Shown here: piece after piece, positions 11,403 to 24,100 of the stretch
Position numbering within the stretch: position 1 is the stretch's first letter
Layout: each line of letters begins with the position of its first letter
NCBI RefSeq assembly: GCF_026151205.1
Contig: NC_087084.1
Span: 6,931,394 to 6,995,393, forward strand
Source: Bolinopsis microptera
Lineage: Eukaryota > Ctenophora > Tentaculata > Lobata > Bolinopsidae
DNA length: 64,000 nt
Direction of reading: 5' to 3'
Notes under the pieces: model-generated
Database searches by the model: none
Told to the model about the DNA's origin: nothing
Seen by the model: only the letters and a program-made list of their open reading frames with translations
Made by a program: the position numbers and the translations under genes

Positions 11403-11689
11403 ATAAATATGCTCGCCTAGTTTACTAAGCTTGAGCACTCTATGGAATGAATAGATCTACCGCTCAGCTTAAATGCAAAGCTCCTAACTTGTAATGAGTT
11501 TGTAGAGCAGTCTGGTACCTATGTAATTCCCTCATCATTAAGGGCTTGGTGGCCCAGTGGCGTGGCGCCGAGCCAGTAATCGCAAGGTTGCTGAGTCGAT
11601 ACTCGATACCCGCCATCGGCAAAACCAACCCTGATGATTTGAGCCATACTGATGAGTCCTAATAAGCTAATAGGACGAAACACTGTGTC
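11398..11689 (+). mobile_element. Retrozyme-like unit, 292 nt between two hammerhead cleavage sites
   Basis: Two hammerhead motifs in direct orientation have predicted cleavage sites after 11397 and 11689, which define a 292-nt monomer. This is the arrangement of animal retrozymes, non-autonomous retroelements that yield small circular RNAs through type I hammerheads. The unit also has tRNA-like RNA polymerase III boxes: TGGCCCAGTGG (A box, 11550-11560) and a weaker GAGTCGATACT (B box, about 11593-11603). No TTTT run interrupts the unit, so such a transcript could run through. It is followed by a TA-rich microsatellite. The call is well supported by the ribozyme; activity is inferred. Confidence 0.75.
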
Positions 11690-11694
11690 TATGG
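11644..11694 (+). ncRNA. Type I hammerhead ribozyme, apparently intact
   Basis: All conserved parts are in order. Stem I is CCATA (11644-11648) pairing with TATGG (11690-11694); the core is CTGATGAG (11649-11656); stem II is GTCCTA with TAGGAC and a 9-nt loop. GAAAC and a very short stem III (ACA/TGT around CTG) follow, then the cleavage triplet GTC ending at 11689. The tiny stem III is typical of animal type I hammerheads found in retroelements, which often act as dimers. Confidence 0.88.
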
Positions 11695-11808
11695 ATAGAT
11701 ATGTAATATATATATATATATGTAATATATAACTCACTAGAATAAATATATATTACACAATACTACCTGAAATCTATCAAATAATCACGGCTTATAAATG
11801 CACTTCCA

Positions 11809-12000
11809 TGGGAACTTTATTCTTTAGTTATACTTTCTAGTTTCTACCCGGTAACATAGGAATTTTACAAATTTGACAATTTTATCAGTAATAAATATAA
11901 GAGGTGTCATTATCATTCGCCATTGTGGGAAAAATTTCGGTTTTTTACCATTGTAGGGACGCCAAACAGTAATTTCGTAATTAGAGTGACAATAAACCCA
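11809..12000 (+). repeat. Dispersed ~190-bp repeat, copy 2
   Basis: Direct copy of 9592-9785 with short insertions (for example an extra TAGTTTC near 11838). It leads directly into the non-LTR retrotransposon remnant. Confidence 0.7.
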
Positions 12001-12034
12001 ATTTACCGGCATTTCAGATTTCGCTGGATATATG

Positions 12035-12336
12035 TATGGCAGCATAGAATTATAGACGAAGCCCAATACATAAAAACAAAGATGCAGGCAATTCAGAGAC
12101 ACGCTAGTATCATGATATCAAGAGGACTCAAAAGCACACCACTTGAACACTTGAAAATCATGGCAGGAGTCAAGCCCATTGACTTAAACCTCAAGGAAAT
12201 GGCCATCCTTACAGCTAGGAAACTTAAAATCAACGGAAATTGGAATTCTAACTACCAGTTTAACAGAACAGGAAACTGTAAATCCCAAGCATACAAGTTG
12301 GAAAAAGCTATCTCAACCATACCAGAGATGAAATGA
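12035..12336 (+). pseudogene. Remnant of a non-LTR retrotransposon reverse transcriptase (C-terminal part)
   Basis: An open frame of about 100 codons reads W-x(15)-KMQAIQRHA, then STPLEHLKIMAGVKPIDL and further to a stop at 12334-12336. The pattern 'IQR ... G ... ST.E.L..MAGV.PI.L' is typical of the segment after the palm and thumb of Jockey/R1-type ORF2 proteins. The catalytic motifs (e.g. YADD) lie further N-terminal and are absent, so only a fragment is left. It ends about 75 bp before the satellite array. Confidence 0.65.
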
Positions 12337-12409
12337 AAAATTACGGACATTATCGAAACTACCACAGTATTGGACCGGAAGTTTAAAACAATAATACAGG
12401 AGCGGTCTA

Positions 12410-15400
12410 AAAGCTTAACAAAACGAAAAGTTGTATTTTCAAAACTCTGTCCCATTTTCAGATATGAAAATGTCTCAACACACATTTGACAGATTGGATG
12501 AAATTTTTGCCCCGAAACCAATTAGTCAGTTAATTGATGATGGTATGGAACCAAATTGGGGTACTGCAAGTCAAAATCTCGAAAAAAAATTGGAAAATCA
12601 TTCTGTCCAATACTCTGTCCCATTTTCAGTTTTTGAAGCTGAAATTTCCAGGGCCGAAATTTTACAGTTTTGACCGAATTTCTGACCTGCAACCAATTAG
12701 TCAGTCAACTATAGATGACAAATTACACGATTGAGGTGCTGGAAGTTTGATTTCGGTCGGAGGAAGCTCACAGCAGAAAGCTTAACAAAACGAAAAGTTG
12801 TATTTTCAAAACTCTGTCCCATTTTCTGATATGAAAATGTCTCAACACACATTTGACAGATTGGATGAAATTTTTGCCCAGAAACCAATTAGTCAGTTAA
12901 TTGATGATGGTATGAAATCAAATTGGGGTACTGCAAGTCAAAATCTTGAAAAAAATTGGAAAATCATACTGTCCAATACTCTGTCCCATTTTCAGTTTTT
13001 GAAGCTGAAATTTCCAGGGCCGAAATTTTACAGTTTTGACCGAATTTCTGACCTGCAACCAATTAGTCAGTCAACTATAGATGACAAATTACACGATTGA
13101 GGTGCTGGAAGTTTGATTTCGGTCGGAGGAAGCTCACAGCAGAAAGCTTAACAAAACGAAAAGTTGTATTTTCAAAACTCTGTCCCATTTTCAGATATGA
13201 AAATGTCTTAACACACATTTGACAGATTGGATAAAATGTTTGCCCAGAAACCAATTAGTCAGTTAATTGATGAAGGTATGAAACCAAATTGGGGTCCTGC
13301 AAGTCAAAATCTCGAAAAAAATTGGAAAATCATACTGTCCAATACTCTGTCCCATTTTCAGTTTTTGAAGCTGAAATTTCCAGGGCCGAAATTTTACAGT
13401 TTTGACCGAATTTCTGACCTGCAACCAATTAGTCAGTCAACTATAGATGACAAATGACACGATTGAGTTGCTGGAAGTTTGATTTCGGTCGGAGGAAGCT
13501 CACAGCAGAAAGCTTAACAAAACGAAAAGTTGTATTTTCAAAACTCTGTCCCATTTTCAGATATGAAAATGTCTGAACACACATTTGACAGATTGGATGA
13601 AATTTTTGCCCAGAAACCAATTAGTCAGTTAATTGATGATGGTATGAAACCAAATTGGGGTACTGCAAGTCAAAATCTCGAAAAAAATTGGAAAATCATA
13701 CCGTCCAATACTCTGTCCCATTTTCAGTTTTTGCAGCTGAAATTTCCAGGGCCGAAATTTTACAGTTTTGACCGAATTTCTGACCTGCAACCAATTAGTC
13801 AGTCAACTATAGATGACAAATTACACGATTGAGGTGCTGGAAGTTTGATTTCGGTCGGAGGAAGCTCACAGCAGAAAGCTTAACAAAACGAAAAGTTGTA
13901 TTTTCAAAACTCTGTCCCATTTTCAGATATGAAAATGTCTCAACACACATTTGACAGATTGGATGAAATTTTTGCCCAGAAACCAATTAGTCAGTTAATT
14001 GATGATGGTATGAAACCAAATTGGGGTACTGCAAGTCAAAATCTTGAAAAAAATTGGAAAATCATACTGTCCAATACTCTGTCCCATTTTCAGTTTTTGA
14101 AGCTGAAATTTCCAGGGCCGAAATTATACAGTTTTGACCGAATTTCTGACCTGCAACCAATTAGTCAGTCAACTATAGATGACAAATTACACGATTGAGG
14201 TGCTGGAAGTTTGATTTCGGTCGGAGGAAGCTCACAGCAGAAAGCTTAACAAAACGAAAAGTTGTATTTTCAAAACTCTGTCCCATTTTCAGATATGAAA
14301 ATGTCTCAACACACATTTGACAGATTGGATGAAATTTTTGCCCAGAAACCAATTAGTCAGTTAATTGATGATGGTATGGAACCAAATTGGAGTACTGCAA
14401 GTCAAAATCTTGAAAAAATTGGAAAATCATACTGTCCAATACTCTGTCCCATTTTCAGTTTTTGAAGCTGAAATTTCCAGGGCCGAAATTATACAGTTTT
14501 GACCGAATTTCTGACCTGCAACCAATTAGTCAGTCAACTATAGATTACAAATTACACGATTGAGGTGCTGGAAGTTTGATTTCGGTCGGAGGAAGCTCAC
14601 AGCAGAAAGCTTAACAAAACGAAAAGTTGTATTTTCAAAACTCTGTCCCATTTTCTGATATGAAAATGTCTCAACACACATTTGACAGATTGGATGAAAT
14701 TTTTGCCCAGAAACCAATTAGTCAGTTAATTGATGATGGTATGAAATCAAATTGGGGTACTGCAAGTCAAAATCTTGAAAAAAATTGGAAAATCATACTG
14801 TCCAATACTCTGTCCCATTTTCAGTTTTTGAAGCTGAAATTTCCAGGGCCGAAATTTTACAGTTTTGACCGAATTTCTGACCTGCAACCAATTAGTCAGT
14901 CAACTATAGATGACAAATTACACGATTGAGGTGCTGGAAGTTTGATTTCGGTCGGAGGAAGCTCACAGCAGAAAGCTTAACAAAACGAAAAGTTGTATTT
15001 TCAAAACTCTGTCCCATTTTCAGATATGAAAATGTCTTAACACACATTTGACAGATTGGATAAAATGTTTGCCCAGAAACCAATTAATCAGTTAATTGAT
15101 GAAGGTATGAAACCAAATTGGGGTCCTGCAAGTCAAAATCTCGAAAAAAATTGGAAAATCATACTGTCCAATACTCTGTCCCATTTTCAGTTTTTGAAGC
15201 TGAAATTTCCAGGGCCGAAATTTTACAGTTTTGACCGAATTTCTGACCTACAACCAATTAGTCAGTCAACTATAGATGACAAATGACACGATTGAGGTGC
15301 TGGAAGTTTGATTTCGGTCGGAGGAAGCTCACAGCAGAAAGCTTAACAAAACGAAAAGTTGTATTTTCAAAACTCTGTCCCATTTTCAGATATGAAAATG

Positions 15401-17475
15401 TCTGAACACACATTTGACAGATTGGATGAAATTTTTGCCCAGAAACCAATTAGTCAGTTAATTGATGATGGTATGAAACCAAATTGGGGTACTGCAAGTC
15501 AAAATCTCGAAAAAAATTGGAAAATCATACTGTCCAATACTCTGTCCCATTTTCAGTTTTTGAAGCTGAAATTTCGAGGGCCGAAATTTTACAGTTTTGA
15601 CCGAATTTCTGACCTGCAACCAATTAGTCAGTCAACTATAGATGACAAATGACACGATTGAGGTGCTGGAAGTTTGATTTCGGTCGGAGGAAGCTCACAG
15701 CAGAAAGCTTAACAAAACGAAAAGTTGTATTTTCAAAACTCTGTCCCATTTTCAGATATGAAAATGTCTGAACACACATTTGACAGATTGGATGAAATTT
15801 TTGCCCAGAAACCAATTAGTCAGTTAATTGATGATGGTATGAAACCAAATTGGGGTACTGCAAGTCAAAATCTCGAAAAAAATTGGAAAATCATACTGTC
15901 CAATACTCTGTCCCATTTTCAGTTTTTGAAGCTGAAATTTCCAGGGCCGAAATTATACAGTTTTGACCGAATTTCTGACCTGCAACCAATTAGTCAGTCA
16001 ACTATAGATGACAAATGACACGATTGAGGTGCTGGAAGTTTGATTTCGGTCGGAGGAAGCTCACAGCAGAAAGCTTAACAAAACGAAAAGTTGTATTTTC
16101 AAAACTCTGTCCCATTTTCAGATATGAAAATGTCTGAACACACATTTGACAGATTGGATGAAATTTTTGCCCAGAAACCAATTAGTCAGTTAATTGATGA
16201 TGGTATGAAACCAAATTGGGGTACTGCAAGTCAAAATCTCGAAAAAATTGGAAAATCATACTGTCCAATACTCTGTCCCATTTTCAGTTTTTGAAGCTGA
16301 AATTTCCAGGGCCGAAATTATACAGTTTTGACCGAATTTCTGACCTGCAACCAATTAGTCAGTCAACTATAGATTACAAATGACACGATTGAGGTGCTGG
16401 AAGTTTGATTTCGGTCGGAGGAAGCTCACAGCAGAAAGCTTAACAAAACGAAAAGTTGTATTTTCAAAACTCTGTCCCATTTTCAGATATGAAAATGTCT
16501 GAACACACATTTGACAGATTGGATGAAATTTTTGCCCAGAAACCAATTAGTCAGTTAATTGATGATGGTATGAAATCAAATTGGGGTACTGCAAGTCAAA
16601 ATCTCGAAAAAAATTGGAAAATCATACTGTCCAATACTCTGTCCCATTTTCAGTTTTTGAAGCTGAAATTTCCAGGGCCGAAATTTTACAGTTTTGACCG
16701 AATTTCTGACCTGCAACCAATTAGTCAGTCAACTATAGATGACAAATTACACGATTGAGGTGCTGGAAGTTTGATTTCGGTCGGAGGAAGCTCACAGCAG
16801 AAAGCTTAACAAAACGAAAAGTTGTATTTTCAAAACTCTGTCCCATTTTCAGATATGAAAATGTCTCAACACACATTTGACAGATTGGATGAAATTTTTG
16901 CCCAGAAACCAATTAGTCAGTTAATTGATGATGGTATGAAACCAAATTGGGGTACTGCAAGTCAAAATCTTGAAAAAAATTGGAAAATCATACTGTCCAA
17001 TACTCTGTCCCAATTTCAGTTTTTGAAGCTGAAATTTCCAGGGCCGAAATTTTACAGTTTTGACCGAATTTCTGACCTGCAACCAATTAGTCAGTCAACT
17101 ATAGATGACAAATGACACGATTGAGGTGCTGGAAGTTTGATTTCGGTCGGAGGAAGCTCATAGCAGAAAGCTTAACAAAACGAAAAGTTGTATTTTCAAA
17201 ACTCTGTCCCATTTTCAGATATGAAAATGTCTGAACACGCATTTGACAGGTTGGATGAAATGTTTGCCCAGAAACCAACTAGTCAGTTAATTGATGATGG
17301 TATGAAACCAAATTGGGGTACTGCAAGTCAAAATCTCGAAAAAAATTGGAAAATCATACTGTCCAATACTCTGTCCAATTTTCAGTTTTTGAAGCTGAAA
17401 TTTCCAGGGCCGAAATTTTACAGTTTTGACCGAATTTCTGACCTGCAATCAATTAGTCAGTCAACTATAATTGAC
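12410..17475 (+). repeat. 366-bp satellite array with 1,829-bp higher-order period
   Basis: Fourteen head-to-tail monomers of 365-367 bp, the last incomplete, counted from the TTGTATTTTCAAAACTCTGT block at 12431, 12798, 13164, 13530, 13896, 14262, 14627, 14993, 15359, 15725, 16091, 16456, 16822 and 17188. Variants recur every five monomers. A GAAATCAAATTGG form occurs at 12798, 14627 and 16456; a monomer with TCTTAACACAC and GATAAAATG occurs at 13164 and 14993; a 365-bp monomer with a single A deletion occurs at 14262 and 16091. Hence a five-monomer higher-order repeat of 1,829 bp, with decay in the third round. Confidence 0.95.
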
Positions 17476-18143
17476 ACACGATAGTGATTTTTGTTCTTAA
17501 TAAAATTGGCCGGAAGAGTAGGAATAAAGTTCAGTATATAAAGTGTAGATATAAATATAGTGTAGATATAAATAACAACACAGTTATACTGTTTCTTCAA
17601 TTCAAATGTCAAATTGAAATCGGTTTATCTTTGAACCACACAACCAACAAAAAGATACTGGTAAAATACGACTAATCCTCTGTACTGTATCCTAATTTAT
17701 ATAACACAGAATTTAAAAACACTACGAAATTGCAAACATTAAATAAACCTATATTAAAATGTCATAGTTTGCATTCATTCTGATAACACTTAATAAAACT
17801 TAACTACTAAAGAACTTGAACAATGTAAATGGCACTATAAATGGTAAATGTTATTTTAAATGGTATTATACTATTAATATTATACCGTAGTCCCTCGCGG
17901 CTAGTACCTTCAAAGAGCTGTTTTAAATCTCAGAGAGACTTCATTTTCTGTTTATACATTACATTAGCACGAACGTCAGTCACTATTCACTGACTAAAAG
18001 TACAAAGAGTAACCAAATATCAATATTAAAATTAACAATATCAAATTCTTCTCAATTCTGAACTGCAGTTTTGCAGCGCACGTGCTTTAGAAAACCCCCT
18101 AGAAACTTCACACAAATCCAAGCTAACTGCTAAACCGGCATCA
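17476..18143. other. AT-rich intergenic sequence
   Basis: Sequence between the satellite array and the last exon of the calpain-7-like gene. It contains short AT-rich repeats (ATATAAATA, TAAATGGTA) and presumably the poly(A) region of the minus-strand gene. I see no coding frame or RNA gene. Confidence 0.5.
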
Positions 18144-21100
18144 TCAACTCTTCCTTGCTATTTTGATACGGTTAGTAGAGCCGACTGTTAAGAAGAACTT
18201 CCCGCACTGTCCAGGCTCGAATGTAGATGGTATTATGTGGTATGTCCCCGCTGGTAGACGTTTGAAAATTTTCACGGACATTCCGTTTCTGAATTTCCCT
18301 GAGTTCGTTTTGCTGAACTTTTGATCTGAATGATTTGGAATTATGATGTGAGGATGAAAGTTTCACTTTACAAAGGAACAGATTTTCATACGCTTGAGAC
18401 ATAATATTTTGACCAAATTGGAGCATCAAACTTAAATGTCACGTGCTATCTAACCTGAAGTTGGGACGATGGAGAAGCCAGTATGAAAAGCTTTGGGAGC
18501 CTCCAGCTTAACAAAGCACTCCGTCTCTGAACAGTCGTGAGGGTCCACTGTTAGAAGGTAGGTCGGGTTGTTCTTGTGGGTGCTGGGGTGGGTTTTGTTA
18601 AGGATAGGGGTAATCGCACTATATAGTGACAAGTGACAACACTATACAATGAGTTATGACAAGCACTTTATAATGACAGCTGATATTTGTCACTATATAG
18701 CGTGACTATACGAGTATAATTGCACTTCATAATTGTTGTGTTAAGGATAAGGGAACAAACCGTAGACATTCTCAGGAGTACACAAAAATAATAATATTCA
18801 TTTTTTAAAGTCAAAGAATATTTCAAGCTATTACAGGCCATTCAAATATTGATATCAACTAAAATCTTAATTAAATAAATAATTACATAATACATAACTT
18901 AATTGAATTACTAAATTGTACCTGTAGTTAGGGCAGCCTCCAGCAAGTTGAGCAGTCCACTCTCCTGTTAACTTGAACTCGTATGGATAGTGGTGGGGGA
19001 TGTTACCTATCTTGAAGTTCTCCGTACAAAACACTCGAATACTGAAATATGCATTAAATTAAGCCAATAATAATTATATATAATTATTCTATAATCTTAG
19101 AAGTGGACAATTACGAAAGCCCAGTTTATCAGTTGTCACCAGTTGTTTTCGAGTCTCTGACTTCCTGGAAACCATTGGACAGTATTTCAATTACTTTAGA
19201 CCTAATGTTCACAAGACATGCAACTTGATAAATGCCAAAACATTTGATTCAATTCAGGTTAATCAAAAGTTACCAGTTCGACCGTTTCCTGAGTTCATTT
19301 TATCCAGTTTAGGTTAATATCTTTACAGCTCGGTCTCAGTTTCATTGTTAGAATTCGCCGTCACCCCAGAAGCACTGCCCGCTCTATTCGGGAGGATTCC
19401 AACAATCCACAACCTCATTTCCCTCATCCTCCAAACATAAAGCAGTGGGTTTAGAGAAGCGTTTAGGACCGTACAGAACACGTCACTTAGTAGCCAGCCG
19501 TATAAAGACATAAAATAGTTATCATATATTGGACCCGGGTATGTCTTGGACACTAGGGTGTAAGTGAGGAGACAGCAGTTGATAAAAGTGAAGCAATTGC
19601 AGCAGAGGAAGAGGGCTGTGAAGTAAGTAATGGTGATGGAAGCATGTTGATTTCTCCTTTGGGGCACATTGTTTGCGACAGGATCTTTCCGGAGCATAAC
19701 AATCGAGACAAGAAACGTCAGAAAAACGATGATTGGGGGTATTCCCAAGCAAGCGCTGTAGTTAAACATGTAGAAGATTCTCAACAATAAATATTCTGGG
19801 GGTTCATCATGTTTAGAGGATACGTCATTAGGTGATGGGGCGATGATGTATTGCATATCCACAAGGAGAAAAAGTGTACAGTTCCAAATGCAGTGGTAAA
19901 GGAGGTAAAGAGCGATGGACACAAGAACTGCTCTTTTGTTGACTTTGTAGAAAGGGAACTTTATAACAATCGCTCGTGATAACGACAGTGTCATAACCAA
20001 GAATATGGACATTTGTTGCAGCAAAAAAAGGATGAAATTCCGAATCGAGTTGAAACTTTTGTTGCCGAGCAATCCAGGAGTTCGGTTGTTCAGTAAACTA
20101 AAAGCAACTGGAAGGTGAATGATGGATGAACCTACATCGATAGAACAGGCAACTATGTAAAGAAGAGTTGAAAGATTTCGTTTCTTTGTGCGGAGGAAAT
20201 ATTTCAAAGCTAGACAGTTTCCCGGGAATCCGATCAGAAAGGAGAAAAAGAGCCAGGACGCTATCAAGCCATCATAAATTCTGTGAGTTTCCAGAATCAA
20301 GGTATCATTCATTCTCAAATTTAGAATCAGTGTAGCATGAATCAATAAACGAAAAGTTTCTCGGTCTACTTTATCACAAACGTATGTTAATTGTTAAGTA
20401 CTGGGTAAGATGAAAGATCGATAAATAAAGCTGTGGCTCACTGCAGCCTACGTTTATTTTTCTGTATTTATAACCTAAAACACCGGTAGTAAAATAATTA
20501 AAAAGGGATCAACTCATAAGCCAAGGCGGCGAGGCACGTGTGCGCTAATAGACCGCGTCAACGCGTGGTTAAGATCTGTAATGAATCAATATACGGAGTT
20601 TCTCGGACTACTCTATCACAAACGTATGTTAAGACATCTAATTACTGAGTAAAACCGATAAATAAAGCTGTGGCTCACTGCAGCCTACGTTTACTTTTCT
20701 GTAATTATAACCTAAGACACCGGTAGTAAATTAATTAATGAGCGAACAACTCATAAGCCGAGGCACGTGTGCGCTAATAGACCTCGTGGTAATGTACAGG
20801 TTGAGCACGGAAAAAAAGTGTACATGTGATCTAGTATTAAATGAAACGGTTCAATATCATTTGTAATATCACTTGTCGTTCAAGCATGGCTCCACTGCAC
20901 TGGGGAGCCATGCCTGAACAACATGAACAAGTGATGGTTTAAAAGCCAAAATTGGGAAAATCATTTTAAAAAGAAGTTTGTGCATCCCACATATTTGTAA
21001 GCTCATAAAAAATAGTGCTTTGTACGTTTCACGTAATTGTGAAAATTTTTGATCAAAATATATTTTTGTAATTTCTGAAAATTTACTAATTATTTAATTA

Positions 21101-24100
21101 ATTAATTAACCAATTATCTTATTGAAAAGTTGTCAGCGAAAAGTTTTTCTACTATATAGTGATATATAGTATATTTCTACTAAAAAGTGATCAAATTGCA
21201 TGAAACGCGGAGAAAAATGATTTTCAAAAAAACTTAGTCAATTTTTCGTTTCAAGAATACTTAAATCACCAATATTTTTAGTTGGAGTTCAGTAAATCTC
21301 GGCAGATTTTAGTAATAATCAGGAATTACTAACTCTAAGTGGAAAGGTCTGAAACTGAAAAACGTTAAGTTTAACCATACGATCGCGATATAAGAGTTTC
21401 ATAACTAATTACAATACAGCCTTATCGATTTTCACAGAAACTGCACCAATGGCACAGTCAAGATCGAAACGATAGCATGTTGTACTGTCATTTTATTGAT
21501 TTCAATGATGAATCAGTGGGGTTAAGATAATCACATTTGTAATAAATAAAACCTCTCTGTACCGTCAATTGTGCTAATCTAAACCGGCCTACCTGTATTA
21601 CCAGACCTCTTCTTTTCCTCAACAATCAAACCGAGTTGTTCATATCGCATTTGGTGGGTGATGTAAACTAAGTAGTAATACATATCGAGCTATATTCAAT
21701 CACAATACGACACAGTACGTGTATATTATATGGCTCTTAATGAGGTTTATGAAACGCTTTATACCGTGAGAAACCCGGTATAGAGAGGTTTTACAGTTTA
21801 TCACGAAAACGTCTACTTGGTCTCATGGCTCATAGTCATTTACAGTTCGAAGAAGGGCAAGAACAGATCAGGGAAACTGAGGAACAGCCAGGTCCAGGAA
21901 GCAAGTGTAAACACACCTTCCAACATCTACTGTGACTGTTTTGTATTGTACTGCATACCGCTTCATTTGCGGGATACCTCAAATCACCCCCATATGTCAG
22001 GGTCGGCTAAAAGTAAAATCAACAAGGGTAACATACGGGAAAGGGTAAGATTTAGATACGAGTACAGTGTCGGGCAAGGGGTAGTAAAGAACCGGTAATA
22101 ATTAATTCAGTGAAATGTTCCACGAGATTCAGGATATTTTGGAAATTGCTAATAGAGACAGATCCTGATTAGGAAGGATTGTTAATGTGACTTATTGAGG
22201 ATGTTGATTTGAAATCCGGACGTCGTGAAGTAAAAATACAGGTTCTTCCCGCAGGATATTCGGGGCCCATGATGATCAGCCCGGGATTAATGTGGGACAG
22301 ATCGAAGACTGACAACTGAACCCAATTGAACCTAGTTCCCACTAACTAATCAGCTTAATTGGTTAGGGTTAGGGTTAGGGTTAGGGTTAGGGTTAGGGTT
22401 AGGGTTAGGGTTAGAGTTAGGGTTAATCTAAATGTCTAAATTGGGTTCAGTTGTCCGGTAGCCCGCTCTTGCGAGTTGACATTCTAAGCTTTCTGGTCTT
22501 TTCTTGCCTTCTTTGAGCTGTCAAAGAGCCATGAGACCAAGTGGACGTTTTCGTGATAAACTGTAAAAACTCTCCATATCAGGCCTCTCACGGGAGAAAC
22601 GAGAAGTGTACGGTATAGAACGTTTCATATACCTAATTAAGGGCCATAATATAATATACACGTGTTGCATTGTGTCGTATTGTGATTGAATATAGCTCGA
22701 TATGTATTACTACTTAGTTTACATCACCCACCAAATGCGATATGAACAACTCGGTTTGATTGTTGAGGAAAAGAAGAGGTCTGGTAATACAGGTAGGCCG
22801 GTTTAGATTAGCACAATTGACGGTACAGAGAGGTTTTATTTATTACAAATGTGATTATCTTAACCCCACTGATTCATCATTGAAATCAATAAAATGACAG
22901 TACAACATGCTATCGTTTCGATCTTGACTGTGCCATTGGTGCAGTTTCTGTGAAAATCGATAAGGCTGTATTGTAATTAGTTATGAAACTCTTATATCGC
23001 GATCGTATGGTTAAACTTAACGTTTTTCAGTTTCAGACCTTTCCACTTAGAGTTAGTAATTCCTGATTATTACTAAAATCTGCCGAGATTTACTGAACTC
23101 CAACTAAAAATATTGGTGATTTAAGTATTCTTGAAACGAAAAATTGACTAAGTTTTTTTGAAAATCATTTTTCTCCGCGTTTCATGCAATTTGATCACTT
23201 TTGGCGGAAAAAAATATTTTGAATTTTCGAAATTTTTCGAAGTCTCGAAAAAAAAATGTAAGTGAAAAATTTTACAAATTTTTCTAAAAACTACTTTTCT
23301 CCGTGTTTTAAGCTATTCCGATCATTTTTAGCCAATAAAAATTTTTTAGAATTTTGCTAATTGGTTAATTGATAATTATCCAATTAACTTATTATCTGAC
23401 GTAAAAATTGTTTGAACAAAAGTTTTTCTTCCTGATAATATGAACACACTCGATTGATTCGCAACCTTTTACGATGTTCACAACTAAAGATATTCGACAA
23501 ACAAGAAAGGTGGTAAAAAGTGGTAAAGTGGCAAAAAGTGGCCTTAAGCCACGTGGAAAAGTTTGGAAAAGTTGGTCAGCCATAAAGGGCACCTAATGGG
23601 ACTCAAAAACGTCAAAAATCCTCTGAAAGCTTCGTGTGTCAGCAGATCGATTTTTTTCCCTACTCTTGCCGAAGGCAAAAAGATCGTAGGGAAAATTCAG
23701 CAAGTCAAAACAAATAAAATTATGATATCAGCTGATAAACTCGTGGCTGATTGCTTAACAGTTAATCGACACTGAATGGTAAAAAGCATAGGAATACATA
23801 GTTGAGAACAGATGTTACTTTACATTTACATTCAAGAAGCAACTAATATCAAGATTGCGGTATGCTTTTAAAGAATCGTATATCAAATAAAAGGCTCGAA
23901 AATCGATGGTACTGTTATAGATGTGTCGAGTAAGCATCAAAATGTATTAGTTTATATTAGATACAAATAATAACTAAGACGAGGCAGAATATTTTATTAC
24001 AGTCACAAGTCAATAAAGTTGGCATACGATGCAGTAATGACGTGACATGATACGCATTACGCATCGTTATTGTTAACACGAAACAAAATCGCGCTAAGTA

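Noticed and set aside
11541-11620. tRNA gene
   Set aside because: An A box and a weak B box are present, but a cloverleaf with acceptor and anticodon stems cannot be formed convincingly; taken as part of a tRNA-derived SINE/retrozyme unit.
12798-17484. About 97-100-codon open frames in each 366-bp satellite monomer
   Set aside because: Monomer length is a multiple of three, so one chance open frame repeats. No start context, composition is ordinary, 365-bp monomers and internal stops break it without other change, and the frame often starts without ATG.
22362-22424. A true chromosome end
   Set aside because: Only ten units, internal, with unique sequence and genes on both sides.
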